Shown here: positions 1 to 9,882 of the stretch, in pieces
Layout: each line of letters begins with the position of its first letter
Position numbering within the stretch: position 1 is the first letter of the stretch
DNA from: Halobacillus campisalis
GTDB taxonomy: Bacteria; Bacillota; Bacilli; Bacillales; Halobacillaceae
DNA: 64,000 nt
Reading direction: 5' to 3'
NCBI RefSeq assembly: GCF_030345335.1
Contig: NZ_JAPVRC010000001.1
Coordinates: 248,001 to 312,000 of the forward strand
Program-made: the position numbers and the translations under genes
Notes under the pieces: model-generated
The model's input: the letters and a program-made list of their open reading frames with translations, nothing else
Database searches by the model: none
What the model was told of the DNA's origin: nothing

Positions 1-164
1 CTGCTGGTTTTTTTCGTATATCAACGATAATTTGATAATAAAGTTTGAATCAGCTTACATAGTCGTAACTTCAATAACATAAGTTGAAGACTTGATTTCG
101 AGGTTGAAACTAAATTGGATTAGTATCGTATGTGTAATAAGAGGAATGATTTTGGAGGGATGAG

Positions 165-359
165 ATGGGAAATGAAAAAGAAACTCCTGAAGAAAGAAGA
201 GAAAGAATGAGACAAAGAGAGTTAAGCAATCCTTCAAGCAGTGGCCACGGAAGTAATCTTTCTGATTTAGTGGGTGGTTTAGGCTGGAAGGGTACTGGAT
301 TACTCATTCTCCTAATAATAACAGGGTTTGTAGTTTATTCTTTAGCTACGGGAAATTAA
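165..359 (+). CDS. DUF6366 family small membrane protein
   Basis: This is a 64-residue protein with a charged, Arg/Glu-rich N-terminus (about residues 1-20), a Ser/Gly linker and one membrane segment near the C-terminus (about 42-60). The layout matches the Bacillaceae DUF6366 family, whose function is unknown. The ATG at 165 follows a strong GGAGGGATGAG ribosome binding site. A hairpin with a T-rich tail follows at 383-433, so it is probably a single-gene unit. The family call is from memory of its typical layout; the membrane topology is seen directly. Confidence 0.75.
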   Translation: MGNEKETPEERRERMRQRELSNPSSSGHGSNLSDLVGGLGWKGTGLLILLIITGFVVYSLATGN

Positions 360-382
360 AGTAAACAACGAGAGATATTTTT

Positions 383-433
383 AAATCAAGTCTTACACTA
401 TGGGTGCAGGTAGCACCAGACTTGATTTTATTT
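383..433 (+). terminator. Intrinsic terminator after the DUF6366 gene
   Basis: An 11-bp outer stem (AAATCAAGTCT with AGACTTGATTT) encloses an inner GGTGC/GCACC hairpin and is followed by TTATTTT. It lies inside the over-long upstream reading of the next frame, which supports the downstream TTG start of that gene. Confidence 0.7.
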
Positions 434-450
434 TAAAGGGGGAAGTACTT

Positions 451-672
451 TTGAAAATACTTAGAATAATTTTGGCGGTTGTTGTAGTTGTTCTATCCAG
501 TTATGGTTTGATAAATGGAACAACTGGAATCATATTACCTTATGTTTTGCTGTTTGTGGGCGGCATGCTTCTTGTAATGGGGGTTAATGAATTTCAAAAA
601 CGAAAACCCATTGCCTTCCCATCATTCCTCGCAGCTGGATTTAGTTTTTGCGTTGGATTTTATACTTTATAA
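451..672 (+). CDS. DUF3953 (YczI-like) small membrane protein
   Basis: The 73-residue protein is almost entirely hydrophobic, with three short membrane segments, and carries the 'MGVNEFQK' region typical of the YczI/DUF3953 family, whose role is unknown. I place the start at TTG 451 because AAAGGGGGAAG sits 7 bases before it. The longer frame from 400 would run through the preceding terminator hairpin. It belongs to a cluster of small membrane-protein genes and gene remnants at the left end of the window. Confidence 0.7.
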   Translation: MKILRIILAVVVVVLSSYGLINGTTGIILPYVLLFVGGMLLVMGVNEFQKRKPIAFPSFLAAGFSFCVGFYTL

Positions 673-721
673 AGTAATTGGGGGAAATACCTGAGTAAGA
701 ACTTAAAGCAGGAGGAGTTTT

Positions 722-1195
722 TTGAAAAGAAAAACAATAGATCAATTAATAGTTTTTATTTTAGGTGGATGACTATTTACTTTTTCTATTGAATAGAAAA
801 TAGAGTTTGTAGAGGGAACTTCAACTCATCAAGTAATTAATTTCAACTGGTATGGAAAGGAAGTAAGCGAGCAGCCCTTTAAAGGTGCGCCTAGAGAAGC
901 GCTTAACCTATTTCATAAGCAAGATAGAATTCAAAAAATTCAAGTTTTCATAGTTGTTTTTGCACTTATGACTTTGGGCTATGGTGGAGCAAGGAGTAAA
1001 AATGCTATATATATGGTAGTGCCTTTATATTATTCCTCCTAGTTGTTATTGATATTATGATGGTAAACAACTTTAGGCAGGGTACGAATTGAACAAAAAA
1101 TGAAAGATGAATTTGGAATACATCTCGATATCGAGCCCTAATGAAACGAGCCTGATAAAGCAAAAGAATTTGATCATCGTTTACTATCAATATAA
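722..1195 (+). pseudogene. Decayed small membrane-protein gene
   Basis: A good ribosome binding site (AGGAGG) precedes a TTG at 722, but the reading frame meets TGA at codon 17 and TAG at codon 25. It then continues as protein-like sequence with a hydrophobic segment near 945-980. Around 1040 the coding signal moves to another frame ('VVIDIMMVNN'), and near 1085 it moves again and crosses TAA-TGA before ending at 1195. Two or more frameshifts plus nonsense codons point to a dead gene. I do not recognise the ancestral family. Confidence 0.5.
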
Positions 1196-1212
1196 GGGGG
1201 GGGAAGAATTAG

Positions 1213-1578
1213 GTGAATTTTTTAGCGTTTTTAATTTTTTTAATTATCGTGATGTTTTTGTTAGAGAAAATAACAGTTAAGAAGCTTCGGATTGAAAAGA
1301 TAAGAATATCAGAAACGTCCGGTAAAAACCTTGACCGTTGGGGAAGAGGTATAATTCTTTTAATCTTTTTAAGCACACTATGGTTTGTCATCGATAGCAA
1401 CTCAGACTCTCTAACTAAATTTTATTTCATGACCTATTTAGCATTATTATTAGGTTTTCAGGCAATTATGGAATTTGTCTTTATAAAGGGATCAAAACAA
1501 TATATCACCACAACGATATTACTTTTAATGAGTCTTATTATTATGTATAACATTGATAAGTTTACTTTTTTGGAGTAG
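1213..1578 (+). CDS. DUF4181 family membrane protein
   Basis: The 121-residue protein has about four membrane helices. The first is followed by a basic stretch and the 'ISETSGKN' motif with 'RWGRGI', and 'GFQAIMEF' and 'KGSKQYI' lie in the second half. This pattern is characteristic of the Bacillaceae DUF4181 family, of unknown function. It starts with GTG at 1213 after a run of G (AAGGGGGGGGAAG). It is intact, unlike its neighbours on both sides. Confidence 0.75.
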   Translation: MNFLAFLIFLIIVMFLLEKITVKKLRIEKIRISETSGKNLDRWGRGIILLIFLSTLWFVIDSNSDSLTKFYFMTYLALLLGFQAIMEFVFIKGSKQYITTTILLLMSLIIMYNIDKFTFLE

Positions 1579-1699
1579 ATATTGTGTCATAGTCTACTAA
1601 AGTAACAATTGAGGTGTTACTTATTTTACTAAGTGAAGATATTCTTAACACACGGCATAAATTCGATGGTTTTCCCATGGAAACGTAAAGTAAGCTGTG

Positions 1700-2154
1700 G
1701 ATTATTATAAAAATAATACGGTCTTTCTGGTAATTGCTTTGACTTGGTTACTTAATGAGTTTAATAAAGATGGGGGTGCATCCTACCCTATAGGGTCATG
1801 AGCTAAATAGTGAAGATGCCCACGTGGCAGTAATAGATTTGAATACATCAGGATATCGCTATTTGTGTGATTTAGGAAATCAATGGATTACGCCTATACT
1901 AATTGATCAATAAAGTGAAGATTTCTGGAGTGAAGTACTCAGTGGGTTCTTTCCAGCAGCAAACATACAAGTACAAAACTAAGGGTAAGTATGTGGATAC
2001 TCATTATCATAGACTAATGGGAAAGTTACAACGCAAACATGAAGCGGCTGTAACCTCTCAAAATATTACTAGACCCAATCCTTTAGTTGAAAGTCGAGTT
2101 TTTTATAAAAATGAGATTGCCCATTGGGAGTTTGATAGTTGGGAAGTTACTTAA
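1700..2154 (+). pseudogene. Frameshifted arylamine N-acetyltransferase-like gene
   Basis: Three pieces in different frames line up with an arylamine N-acetyltransferase (NAT). A 'GNCFDL' piece near 1730 would carry the catalytic Cys. A long piece from about 1795 to 1913 reads 'NSEDAHVAVIDL' and 'CDLGNQWITPILID' and would carry the catalytic His and Asp. After a frame change, 'EDFWSEVLSGFFPAANIQV' follows and then a C-terminal piece ending 'AHWEFDSWEVT'. NAT enzymes acetylate arylamines with a Cys-His-Asp triad. All three triad positions are recognisable, but no single frame joins them, so the gene is dead. The exact 5' end is unclear. Confidence 0.5.
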
Positions 2155-2241
2155 TTACAACAGACGGCTTATATAAACAACCTGAAAAAAGGCGAAACTT
2201 TCCTCATTTCCTTTCGTAAAAGAGAGAGAGGGGGTTTTGGA

Positions 2242-2553
2242 GTGAAGCGGATCATCAGAAGGTCTTTTGTGACTGCAGTTGTAATTGGCGTGGTCGTATG
2301 GATAGCTAGTCTTCTTGTTCCATTTTCATATAATGTATGGAGTTTTTTTATCGGTCTTGGTTTGTCTGTTGTCTTTTTCTTAAGTAATAGCAGCGGAGGA
2401 GCCATTTCTAAGGGAGCTAATTACGCAGCTGCTTTATCTACTTTTCAGCATCAAGAGGAACAGGAGCTGAAAACAAATCTAGGTGGAGTGTTCTTTGGGG
2501 CTGTTCTCTATACCCTCGTCAGTTTAGTCACTACGATTGTCTTTTATCTATAA
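2242..2553 (+). CDS. Small integral membrane protein of unknown function
   Basis: The 103-residue protein has a basic N-terminus (MKRIIRRS), two adjacent membrane helices (about 10-55), a short polar region with a Glu/Gln-rich stretch, and a final helix (about 82-103). GTG at 2242 is preceded by GAGAGGGGG at good distance. I do not recognise the family. A bidirectional terminator lies about 110 bp downstream. Confidence 0.6.
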   Translation: MKRIIRRSFVTAVVIGVVVWIASLLVPFSYNVWSFFIGLGLSVVFFLSNSSGGAISKGANYAAALSTFQHQEEQELKTNLGGVFFGAVLYTLVSLVTTIVFYL

Positions 2554-2660
2554 CTAGCCGTAAATAAAAGGAGAAAAACCTATTTTACTTACTGAATGGA
2601 TCACACGTATAAAGAACTTTGACAATGGTTTGAAGAAAAATAAATAAGGACAGAAAAAAA

Positions 2661-2692
2661 TGAAATTCCGAATGATCGGAATTTCATTTTTT
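2661..2692. terminator. Bidirectional terminator between convergent genes
   Basis: A 10-bp perfect stem (TGAAATTCCG / CGGAATTTCA) with a 6-base loop is flanked by A7 on the left and T6 on the right. It can serve the small membrane gene on + and the acyl-CoA ligase on -. Confidence 0.8.
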
Positions 2693-2724
2693 ACAACTAT
2701 AAACCGTGACCATTAACCGAGTCT

Positions 2725-4683
2725 TTATTTAAAGGCGTGCTGCTGACCGATTTTTTTAATTTCTTCGACCGTCTCCGGGTTTTCAAGTGCACTTAAGTCT
2801 CCAGATGGTCTCCCTAAATATGCTGACTTTATAGCTCTTCTCATGACTTTAGCATTTCTTGTTTTAGGGAGATCGGATACGGAAAAAACTTTTTTTGGAG
2901 CTAAAGCTTTTCCTAATTTGTGTGCCATAAATTCCTTGATTTCCTCGATTAACGCTTCATCAGCTGCTGCTTCACTGCGCAGCACGATAAACGCAATCGG
3001 CTCCTCTCCTTTAATATCATGGGGGACGCCGATAACGCCTGCCTCTATAATCTCTTTATGGTCAACTAATACTGATTCGACTTCAGCAGGACCGAGCCGT
3101 TTACCTGCGACGTTCAGGACGTCATCTGAGCGTCCTGTGATTGTATAGTATCCATCATCGTCAACAGTGACCCAGTCTCCGTGAAGCCAGGTATCTTCAA
3201 AGCGGCTCCAATACGTTTCTTTGTACCTCTTGTCATCCTCGAAGAAGCCATTAGTCATCCCAACCCACGGCTGTTTGATCACGAGTTCTCCGACTTCATT
3301 TTTGAGGGATTCTCCCTCAGGGTTGTAAATATCAGCATCCATGCCGGGCAGGAGAGCGTTGAATGTGACAGGTTGAATCGGTTTAACGAGGACATTGCCG
3401 AAAATTCCTCCGGAAATTTCAGTACCACCTGAATAATTGAAAATAGGAATCTTTGATTTTCCAACCTTCTCAAAGAGCCACAGCCACGGCTCGGGGTTCC
3501 ATGGTTCTCCCGTTGAGCCGATTAATTTCAGGGAGGATAAGTTGTGCTTCTCTATCCAGTCGACCCCATGCTTCATCATGGAGCGGATTAAAGTAGGGGA
3601 GATGCCTAAATGAGAGACCTGATACTCTTCTACCATCTGCCAGAGACGGTCAGGCTCTTTGTAATCGGGTGTACCTTCAAACATAACGATGGAAGCACCG
3701 TTTAAAAGACCACCGTAAACGAGAAACGGCCCCATCATCCACCCCATGTCTGTGTACCAAAAAACGGTATCCTGCTGGGTGACGTCCATGCAAATTCCAG
3801 CATCGAACGCCGCTTTTATCGGGAATCCTGCATGTGCGTGTAAAACGCCTTTAGGCTTGCCGGTGGTACCCGATGTATAAATCAGCAAAAAGGGATCATT
3901 TGATTTCATATGCTTCGTGTCGTAGCTTGTAGGTTGATTTAACAATGAGTTGAAAGCAACATCACGGTTTTCCTTCCAATTCACTTTTTGATGGGTCCGT
4001 TCGACAACGATCATATGTTTTAAATGCTCAGTTTTCTCTGCAGCAAGATCTGCTTCTTCTTTCATTGAAATGACTTTTCCTCTTCTATGAAATCCATCAG
4101 CTGTAATCAAGAATTTAGAACGAGAAGCGTTTAAGCGGGTAGAGAGAGCATCAGCTTTATACCCGGAGAAAGTAGGGCAAATGATTGCACCGATTTTTGA
4201 TACGGCAAGCATCGCAATCAATGTTTCAGGAAGCATAGGCAAATATAGAGTGATGACATCACCTGATTTTGCTCCTAAGTCCTCAAGTCCGTTTGCAAAC
4301 GCATTCATTTTTGTATTTAGTTCATGGAAGGTGTAGGAAGCCTTTTCTCCTTCGTCACCTTCCCAGTACAAGGCAACCTTATGTTTTGTTTTTTCATCGG
4401 CTGCCCATTTATCAATCGCATTGTGCGCTACGTTTATTTCTCCACCTGCAAACCACTCAGGATATTGAATACCTCGCTGCAGGTTCAGTGTCTTATCATA
4501 ATCCTTATACCATTCAATCCCGAGCGTTGATGCTGCCTCATCCCACAGCCATTCGATATCTTCCACTGACTTTTTCTGAAATTCATCGTAATCGTCGTAT
4601 CCGTTCATTTTCATCCATTGGTAAAGGCGGGTGTTCTCTTTCAACTTCTCGTCAGGTGTCCACACATTCTTATATGTATTCAT
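2725..4683 (-). CDS. ytcI: AMP-forming acyl-CoA synthetase, YtcI type
   Basis: This 652-residue ANL-family ligase should activate a short carboxylic acid to its CoA ester via an acyl-adenylate in the cytoplasm. It has the P-loop 'YTSGTTGKPKG' (about 265-275), the hinge region 'GRSDDVLNVAGKRLG' (about 520) and a C-terminal catalytic-lysine motif 'KTRNAKVMRR' (about 610). The region where acetyl-CoA synthetases have a Trp-containing WQTETG motif instead reads 'FNYSGGTEISGG', more like acetoacetyl-CoA synthetases, so acetate may not be the substrate. Start: of two tandem ATGs, the one at 4683 lies 6 bases after AGGAGG; the longer frame to 4767 has no binding site. The upstream neighbour is divergent sqdB. 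Confidence 0.85.
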   Translation of the reverse strand: MNTYKNVWTPDEKLKENTRLYQWMKMNGYDDYDEFQKKSVEDIEWLWDEAASTLGIEWYKDYDKTLNLQRGIQYPEWFAGGEINVAHNAIDKWAADEKTKHKVALYWEGDEGEKASYTFHELNTKMNAFANGLEDLGAKSGDVITLYLPMLPETLIAMLAVSKIGAIICPTFSGYKADALSTRLNASRSKFLITADGFHRRGKVISMKEEADLAAEKTEHLKHMIVVERTHQKVNWKENRDVAFNSLLNQPTSYDTKHMKSNDPFLLIYTSGTTGKPKGVLHAHAGFPIKAAFDAGICMDVTQQDTVFWYTDMGWMMGPFLVYGGLLNGASIVMFEGTPDYKEPDRLWQMVEEYQVSHLGISPTLIRSMMKHGVDWIEKHNLSSLKLIGSTGEPWNPEPWLWLFEKVGKSKIPIFNYSGGTEISGGIFGNVLVKPIQPVTFNALLPGMDADIYNPEGESLKNEVGELVIKQPWVGMTNGFFEDDKRYKETYWSRFEDTWLHGDWVTVDDDGYYTITGRSDDVLNVAGKRLGPAEVESVLVDHKEIIEAGVIGVPHDIKGEEPIAFIVLRSEAAADEALIEEIKEFMAHKLGKALAPKKVFSVSDLPKTRNAKVMRRAIKSAYLGRPSGDLSALENPETVEEIKKIGQQHAFK

Positions 4684-6187
<1,504 letters not shown>

Positions 6188-6200
6188 GGAGTTTTACGCC

Positions 6201-7364
6201 TTGAAAATCGCCATCATTACAGAAACGTTCCTTCCATCTACGGATGGAGTGGTTACAAGACTGAAAGAAGCTATCAAACATTTAAGGGAACAGGAGCATG
6301 AAGTAGTTGTGATTGCCCCGGACTTAGGTGTAACTGAATATGAAGGTGCGATTGTTGAAGGAGTTAAAACAACGACTATGCCTTTTTACCGGTATAGAGA
6401 ATTTTCTATGCCTCAAAAAAGGGTGAAGAAGCTGCTTTTAAAACATGATCCGGATTTAGTCCATGTTGTAAACCCTGCTCTTGTAGGGGTCTCCGGCGTT
6501 TATCATGCCAGTAAGCTTAATTATCCATTAATCGCTTCCTATCACACACATGTACCTAAGTATTTAGAATACTATCGCTTGTATCCGTTCGTTCCTATAG
6601 TGTGGTGGTATTTCAGAAAACTTCACAATTACGCCGACTTGAACTTATGTACTTCAAAGGCTATTCAAGGTGAGCTGCAAGACAAAAGATTCCACAATGT
6701 CCACGTATGGGACCGTGGTGTTGCCATTGATCACTATCATCCCGATCATAAAAACGCCAGCATGCGTGAAAGGCTGTCGGCTGGAGAGACGGATAATAAA
6801 CTCCTCGTATTTGTTGGCAGATTGGCTCCAGAGAAGGAGATCCATAAGATCAAGCCTCTTCTTGAGCAAAGAGATGATCTTTCTCTGGCGATAGTCGGAG
6901 ATGGTCCTGAGAAGGAAGCTCTAGAAAAGACATTCGCAGGCACAAAAACGGTATTTACCGGACTTCTTCATGGCGATGAGCTTGCACAGGCATTCGCTTC
7001 CTCAGATGCATTGATTTTCCCATCAGTCACTGAGACATTAGGGTTAGTCATTCTTGAATCGATGGCTTCCGGACTGCCTGTCATTGCAGCTAAAAGCGGT
7101 CCGACTATGGAGCAGGTAGAGGATGGAAAAACGGGGCTTTTATTCGAGAATGAGAATACGGAAAGCATGATTGAAGCAATCAATCGCCTTGAAGATGAAG
7201 AGCTATATAAAAGATTAAGCAGCAACGCTCGGAAGGAAGCTGAAAATTTCAGCTGGCAAAAGCCTTCCGAACAGATTCTGGATTATTACTACAAGACACT
7301 TGAGGTTTATCAGGAAAATCAAGCGAAATCCTCTAAAAAGTCGAAAGTTAAGGTCACAGAGTAA
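6201..7364 (+). CDS. sqdX: Sulfoquinovosyltransferase, GT4 family (SqdX type)
   Basis: This 387-residue GT-B glycosyltransferase is expected to move sulfoquinovose from UDP-sulfoquinovose to diacylglycerol at the inner face of the membrane. The N-terminal domain has 'ETFLPSTDGVVTRLKEA' and the acceptor-side 'SYHTHVPKYLEYYRL', typical of SqdX. The C-terminal domain has 'FVGRLAPEKEI' and the E-x7-E region 'SVTETLGLVILESMASGLP'. It starts with TTG at 6201 after AAGGAG, 13 bp behind sqdB. Its stop codon lies inside the terminator hairpin. A related mannosyl- or glucosyl-transferase role is possible in isolation, but the sqdB neighbour makes SqdX much more likely. Confidence 0.88.
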   Translation: MKIAIITETFLPSTDGVVTRLKEAIKHLREQEHEVVVIAPDLGVTEYEGAIVEGVKTTTMPFYRYREFSMPQKRVKKLLLKHDPDLVHVVNPALVGVSGVYHASKLNYPLIASYHTHVPKYLEYYRLYPFVPIVWWYFRKLHNYADLNLCTSKAIQGELQDKRFHNVHVWDRGVAIDHYHPDHKNASMRERLSAGETDNKLLVFVGRLAPEKEIHKIKPLLEQRDDLSLAIVGDGPEKEALEKTFAGTKTVFTGLLHGDELAQAFASSDALIFPSVTETLGLVILESMASGLPVIAAKSGPTMEQVEDGKTGLLFENENTESMIEAINRLEDEELYKRLSSNARKEAENFSWQKPSEQILDYYYKTLEVYQENQAKSSKKSKVKVTE

Positions 7365-7388
7365 AAACTCTGTGGCTTTATTTTTTTG
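7355..7388 (+). terminator. Terminator of the sqdB-sqdX operon
   Basis: The 8-bp stem CACAGAGT/ACTCTGTG has a 4-base loop and is followed by GGCTTTATTTTTTT. It overlaps the sqdX stop codon. Confidence 0.85.
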
Positions 7389-7410
7389 ATTAAAAATTTT
7401 AGTAGTTTGA

Positions 7411-7439
7411 CTTAAAACTTAGTAGCAACTCCGAACAAT
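7411..7439 (+). repeat. Copy A of a four-copy short repeat
   Basis: The core reads CTTAAAACTTAGTAGCAACT followed by CCGAACAAT. Similarity to the other copies extends about 20 bases further right into AT-rich sequence. On the minus strand the core encodes the end of a hydrophobic frame, FGVATKF-stop. It lies just after the sqd operon terminator. Confidence 0.7.
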
Positions 7440-7839
7440 AAATAAAAAAATATCAATAAAATTATAAAAGAACTATAGGGGAAGAAAAGGTTAATTATGC
7501 CGTAATTCGCTGTTACGAACAAGTGTTCCGTTGCAGGAAGAATAAATCGGAGGAACCAATTAGCTGATGTAACGATATCATAAATGACAAGGGCATTTAA
7601 AATAAATTGCGGAATTTCAAAATAAGTGAATAGCAAGGCAGTGGTTCACAGAAATAGTGTGAAGCAGCAAGCAGTGGATCGAATGACAAACCAAATAAAA
7701 GAACTGAGACGAATGTATATAGACGGACTGGCAATTCATAAACAAATTAGATAAAGAAAGATTATGAGGATTTTAACAACTGAAAAGCAGATCAAAGTAC
7801 ATAATTAAGTATGAAAAAGTGCCAACTTATAAAGTTTGA

Positions 7840-7868
7840 CTTAAGATATAGTAGCAACTCCGAAAAAT
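7840..7868 (+). repeat. Copy B of the four-copy short repeat
   Basis: This copy is more diverged (CTTAAGATATAGTAGCAACT, then CCGAAAAAT) and is preceded, like copy A, by GTTTGA. The minus-strand reading ends FFGVATIS-stop, so the coding-like tail is partly kept. It lies in the same orientation as copy A, about 430 bp away. Confidence 0.6.
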
Positions 7869-7999
7869 AAAAATAAATACAATCAATAAATTATCGAAAG
7901 TCCCAGAGGATTGTAAGCATAATGAAGTTTACCAGGAGCAAAGAGTAAAAAACGGTAGTTACATAAAAAGCATTAAGTGTTTAAAACGATATAAATTTT

Positions 8000-8096
<97 letters not shown>

Positions 8097-8146
8097 TAAA
8101 TGAAATACTATTCAAACTTCTCTCTTTTTAGCTACGAGTTTAATAA

Positions 8147-8184
8147 AGAAAAATCCCCTTAATGTAATCTTACTTAAGGAGATT
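8147..8184 (-). terminator. Terminator of the phosphotriesterase-family gene
   Basis: On the minus strand an imperfect stem (AATCTCCTTAA / TTAAGGGGATT) with an 11-base loop is followed by TTTTTC, shortly after the stop codon at 8201. Confidence 0.65.
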
Positions 8185-8200
8185 CGATTTCACTATGATA

Positions 8201-9187
8201 TTAGCGGTTAGTTTGAAAAAGGTTCTTAGCATTCGTTTCAAAAATCTGCTCTATTTGGTTTTCCGTAATTCCACCGCTCTCCAGCAATGCTGGCAGAATT
8301 CGACGAAATAGATGGTCTGGCTGCCAATTTTGCAGCAAACCGGCTACAGAGTCTGGTAAAACGGGATCCCTGCCCCACCATACGTTTACCGTGTCGTGAG
8401 AAAGGAAAATTCTCTCTTCATAACCTGCTGCCAGTAATCCGCTCAAAACAACCATTCGCGATTCATCCATAGGTGCTCCGACAATTCCTTGCAACCCCCA
8501 GCGATCCAGCGCAATATAGGCCCCTTGTTTCAAAACTTGCAAGTGTTGATTAATATCAGTTGCTCCACACATATGCCCAATGACAACTTTAGAAAGGTCA
8601 GCCCCTTCCTCAATCAATAATTCTGTCTGTTCAGGCCCCATCGTCCCTTCCTGAGTATGTGTAATAAGAACAATACCGGTTTTCTTTTGCGCTCGAACAG
8701 CTGCCCGAAAGAACATTCTTTCATATTCGGTAATTTCATGTTTACTTGAAGCTAATTTGATTACACCTGGCTTAATTCCCGTCCCTTCGATTCCATTTGT
8801 TATTTCTTCTAAGAACATTTCATAAATTTCTTCCTCTGCCGTTCCGAGCTGCTGACGAAATTTAAAATAAGGTGTTGCCCCTTCTCCTTCGTAATAAAAA
8901 CCCGTCGCACATAAGATATTTAATCCTGTAGCTTCCGATACGGCTTGCAGCAACTGAACATTACGGCCACATTCATTCGGTGTAGGATCTATAACTGTTT
9001 CAACGCCCTGAGCCTGGATCATCTTCGCTGTCTCGATTCCTTTACTCTTCTTTTGTTCAAAGTCAAAGGTGCCAAGTGTGAGGTCCCCCTGGAACCCTGG
9101 ATAACCGAAAAAGAAATGCTCATGAATCAATGTTTTCCCTAGTTTCATTGAGTCTATAGGTCCTGTTACGGTTTCTACCATTCCCAA
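8201..9187 (-). CDS. Phosphotriesterase-family metal-dependent hydrolase
   Basis: This 328-residue amidohydrolase-superfamily TIM barrel has a complete binuclear metal site: His22 and His24 ('HEH'), the lysine expected to be carboxylated (Lys144 in 'GVIKLASS'), His177 ('LITHT'), His205 ('IGHM') and Asp265 ('LSHD'). Family members hydrolyse lactones, phosphotriesters or other esters; the substrate here is unknown. The start is TTG 9187 after GGGAGTG. It is a single gene with its own terminator and an upstream palindrome at 9264-9285. It lies between inverted copies of a short repeat, which hints at acquisition as a unit. It is not obviously part of the adjacent lysine cluster. Confidence 0.8.
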   Translation of the reverse strand: MGMVETVTGPIDSMKLGKTLIHEHFFFGYPGFQGDLTLGTFDFEQKKSKGIETAKMIQAQGVETVIDPTPNECGRNVQLLQAVSEATGLNILCATGFYYEGEGATPYFKFRQQLGTAEEEIYEMFLEEITNGIEGTGIKPGVIKLASSKHEITEYERMFFRAAVRAQKKTGIVLITHTQEGTMGPEQTELLIEEGADLSKVVIGHMCGATDINQHLQVLKQGAYIALDRWGLQGIVGAPMDESRMVVLSGLLAAGYEERIFLSHDTVNVWWGRDPVLPDSVAGLLQNWQPDHLFRRILPALLESGGITENQIEQIFETNAKNLFQTNR

Positions 9188-9263
9188 TTACATCACTCCC
9201 TTTCTTTTTTAACTCCTAGTGTTGTAAAGCTTGCCACTGATTCCAAGAATCGTTACAAATCAA

Positions 9264-9285
9264 ACATACCTACTAGTTAGTATGT
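9264..9285. promoter_or_regulatory. Palindromic operator candidate upstream of the PTE-family gene
   Basis: A 22-bp imperfect palindrome has arms ACATAC and GTATGT around a central ACTAGT. It sits about 80 bp upstream of the TTG start of the PTE-family gene. Size and symmetry resemble TetR-family operators. No adjacent regulator gene is present, so the binding protein is unknown. Confidence 0.4.
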
Positions 9286-9299
9286 AATTTCTACTATAT

Positions 9300-9737
9300 A
9301 TTTACTTTTCTGAAAATTCAATCGTAATGCTAATGCTTAAAGTTACTTGGCTTAAAAGTTAAGTTCTCTTTTTGCTTTAAGTGTTACAGTAGTAGTCACG
9401 TTTTCTACTGAAGACGAAGCAGCAAATACCACATCCTGCAGTTCTGTCAGTTGTAAATTCATTTAGTCAAGTTATTTTGTGAGAGCCATAGGGAAATTAT
9501 ATAGAACCATATATTAATTTTGGAGTCGTTTTATAGTAAGTGAAATTCAGAGACCACCACCCTTATTCATAAGTTATATCAGCTTTTCTTTTTTTGATCA
9601 TAATCCTGTAACTCTAAAAACAGAAACTAAATCAGAGCAATTTATGATAGAATACCCACCTTGAACTGACGAAACAGTGACACGAACAAATGAAGTGTTA
9701 GATGATTTATTTAAGGGCTGTCACAAACATACCAAAT
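9300..9737. other. Intergenic stretch with a possible decayed ORF
   Basis: About 440 bp without a gene. Near 9625-9740 a + strand frame reads protein-like ('DETVTRTNEVLDDLF') but has an internal TGA and no ribosome binding site, so it is probably a remnant. No other structure was seen before the strong hairpin at 9738. Confidence 0.35.
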
Positions 9738-9778
9738 AAAACGAAAGCCAGTGTTTACTTCACTGGCTTTCGTTTTGT
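9738..9778. terminator. Strong intrinsic terminator hairpin
   Basis: A 16-bp perfect stem (AAAACGAAAGCCAGTG with its complement) has a 7-base loop and ends in GTTTTG. It can act on either strand and may end transcripts from the lysine operon on the minus strand, about 105 bp past the lysine dehydrogenase stop. Confidence 0.75.
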
Positions 9779-9832
9779 CGTTTCCTGTATTATTATGAGG
9801 TATGGTTTAATTATTAGTGATTGTTTTTAAAT

Positions 9833-9861
9833 ATTGTTCGGAGTTGCTACTTAGTTTTAAG
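9833..9861 (-). repeat. Copy C of the four-copy short repeat
   Basis: In reverse complement the core is CTTAAAACTAAGTAGCAACT then CCGAACAAT, nearly identical to copy A but in the opposite orientation. Copies A and C thus form an inverted pair about 2.4 kb apart around the PTE-family gene. On the + strand the reading ends ILFGVAT-stop. Confidence 0.7.
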
Positions 9862-9882
9862 AGAGAGCATAATCCTTATTTT

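Noticed and set aside
2582-2647. 22-codon frame behind AAAGGAG with an ATT start
   Set aside because: No standard start codon, very short, and directly followed by a terminator; not enough to call a gene.
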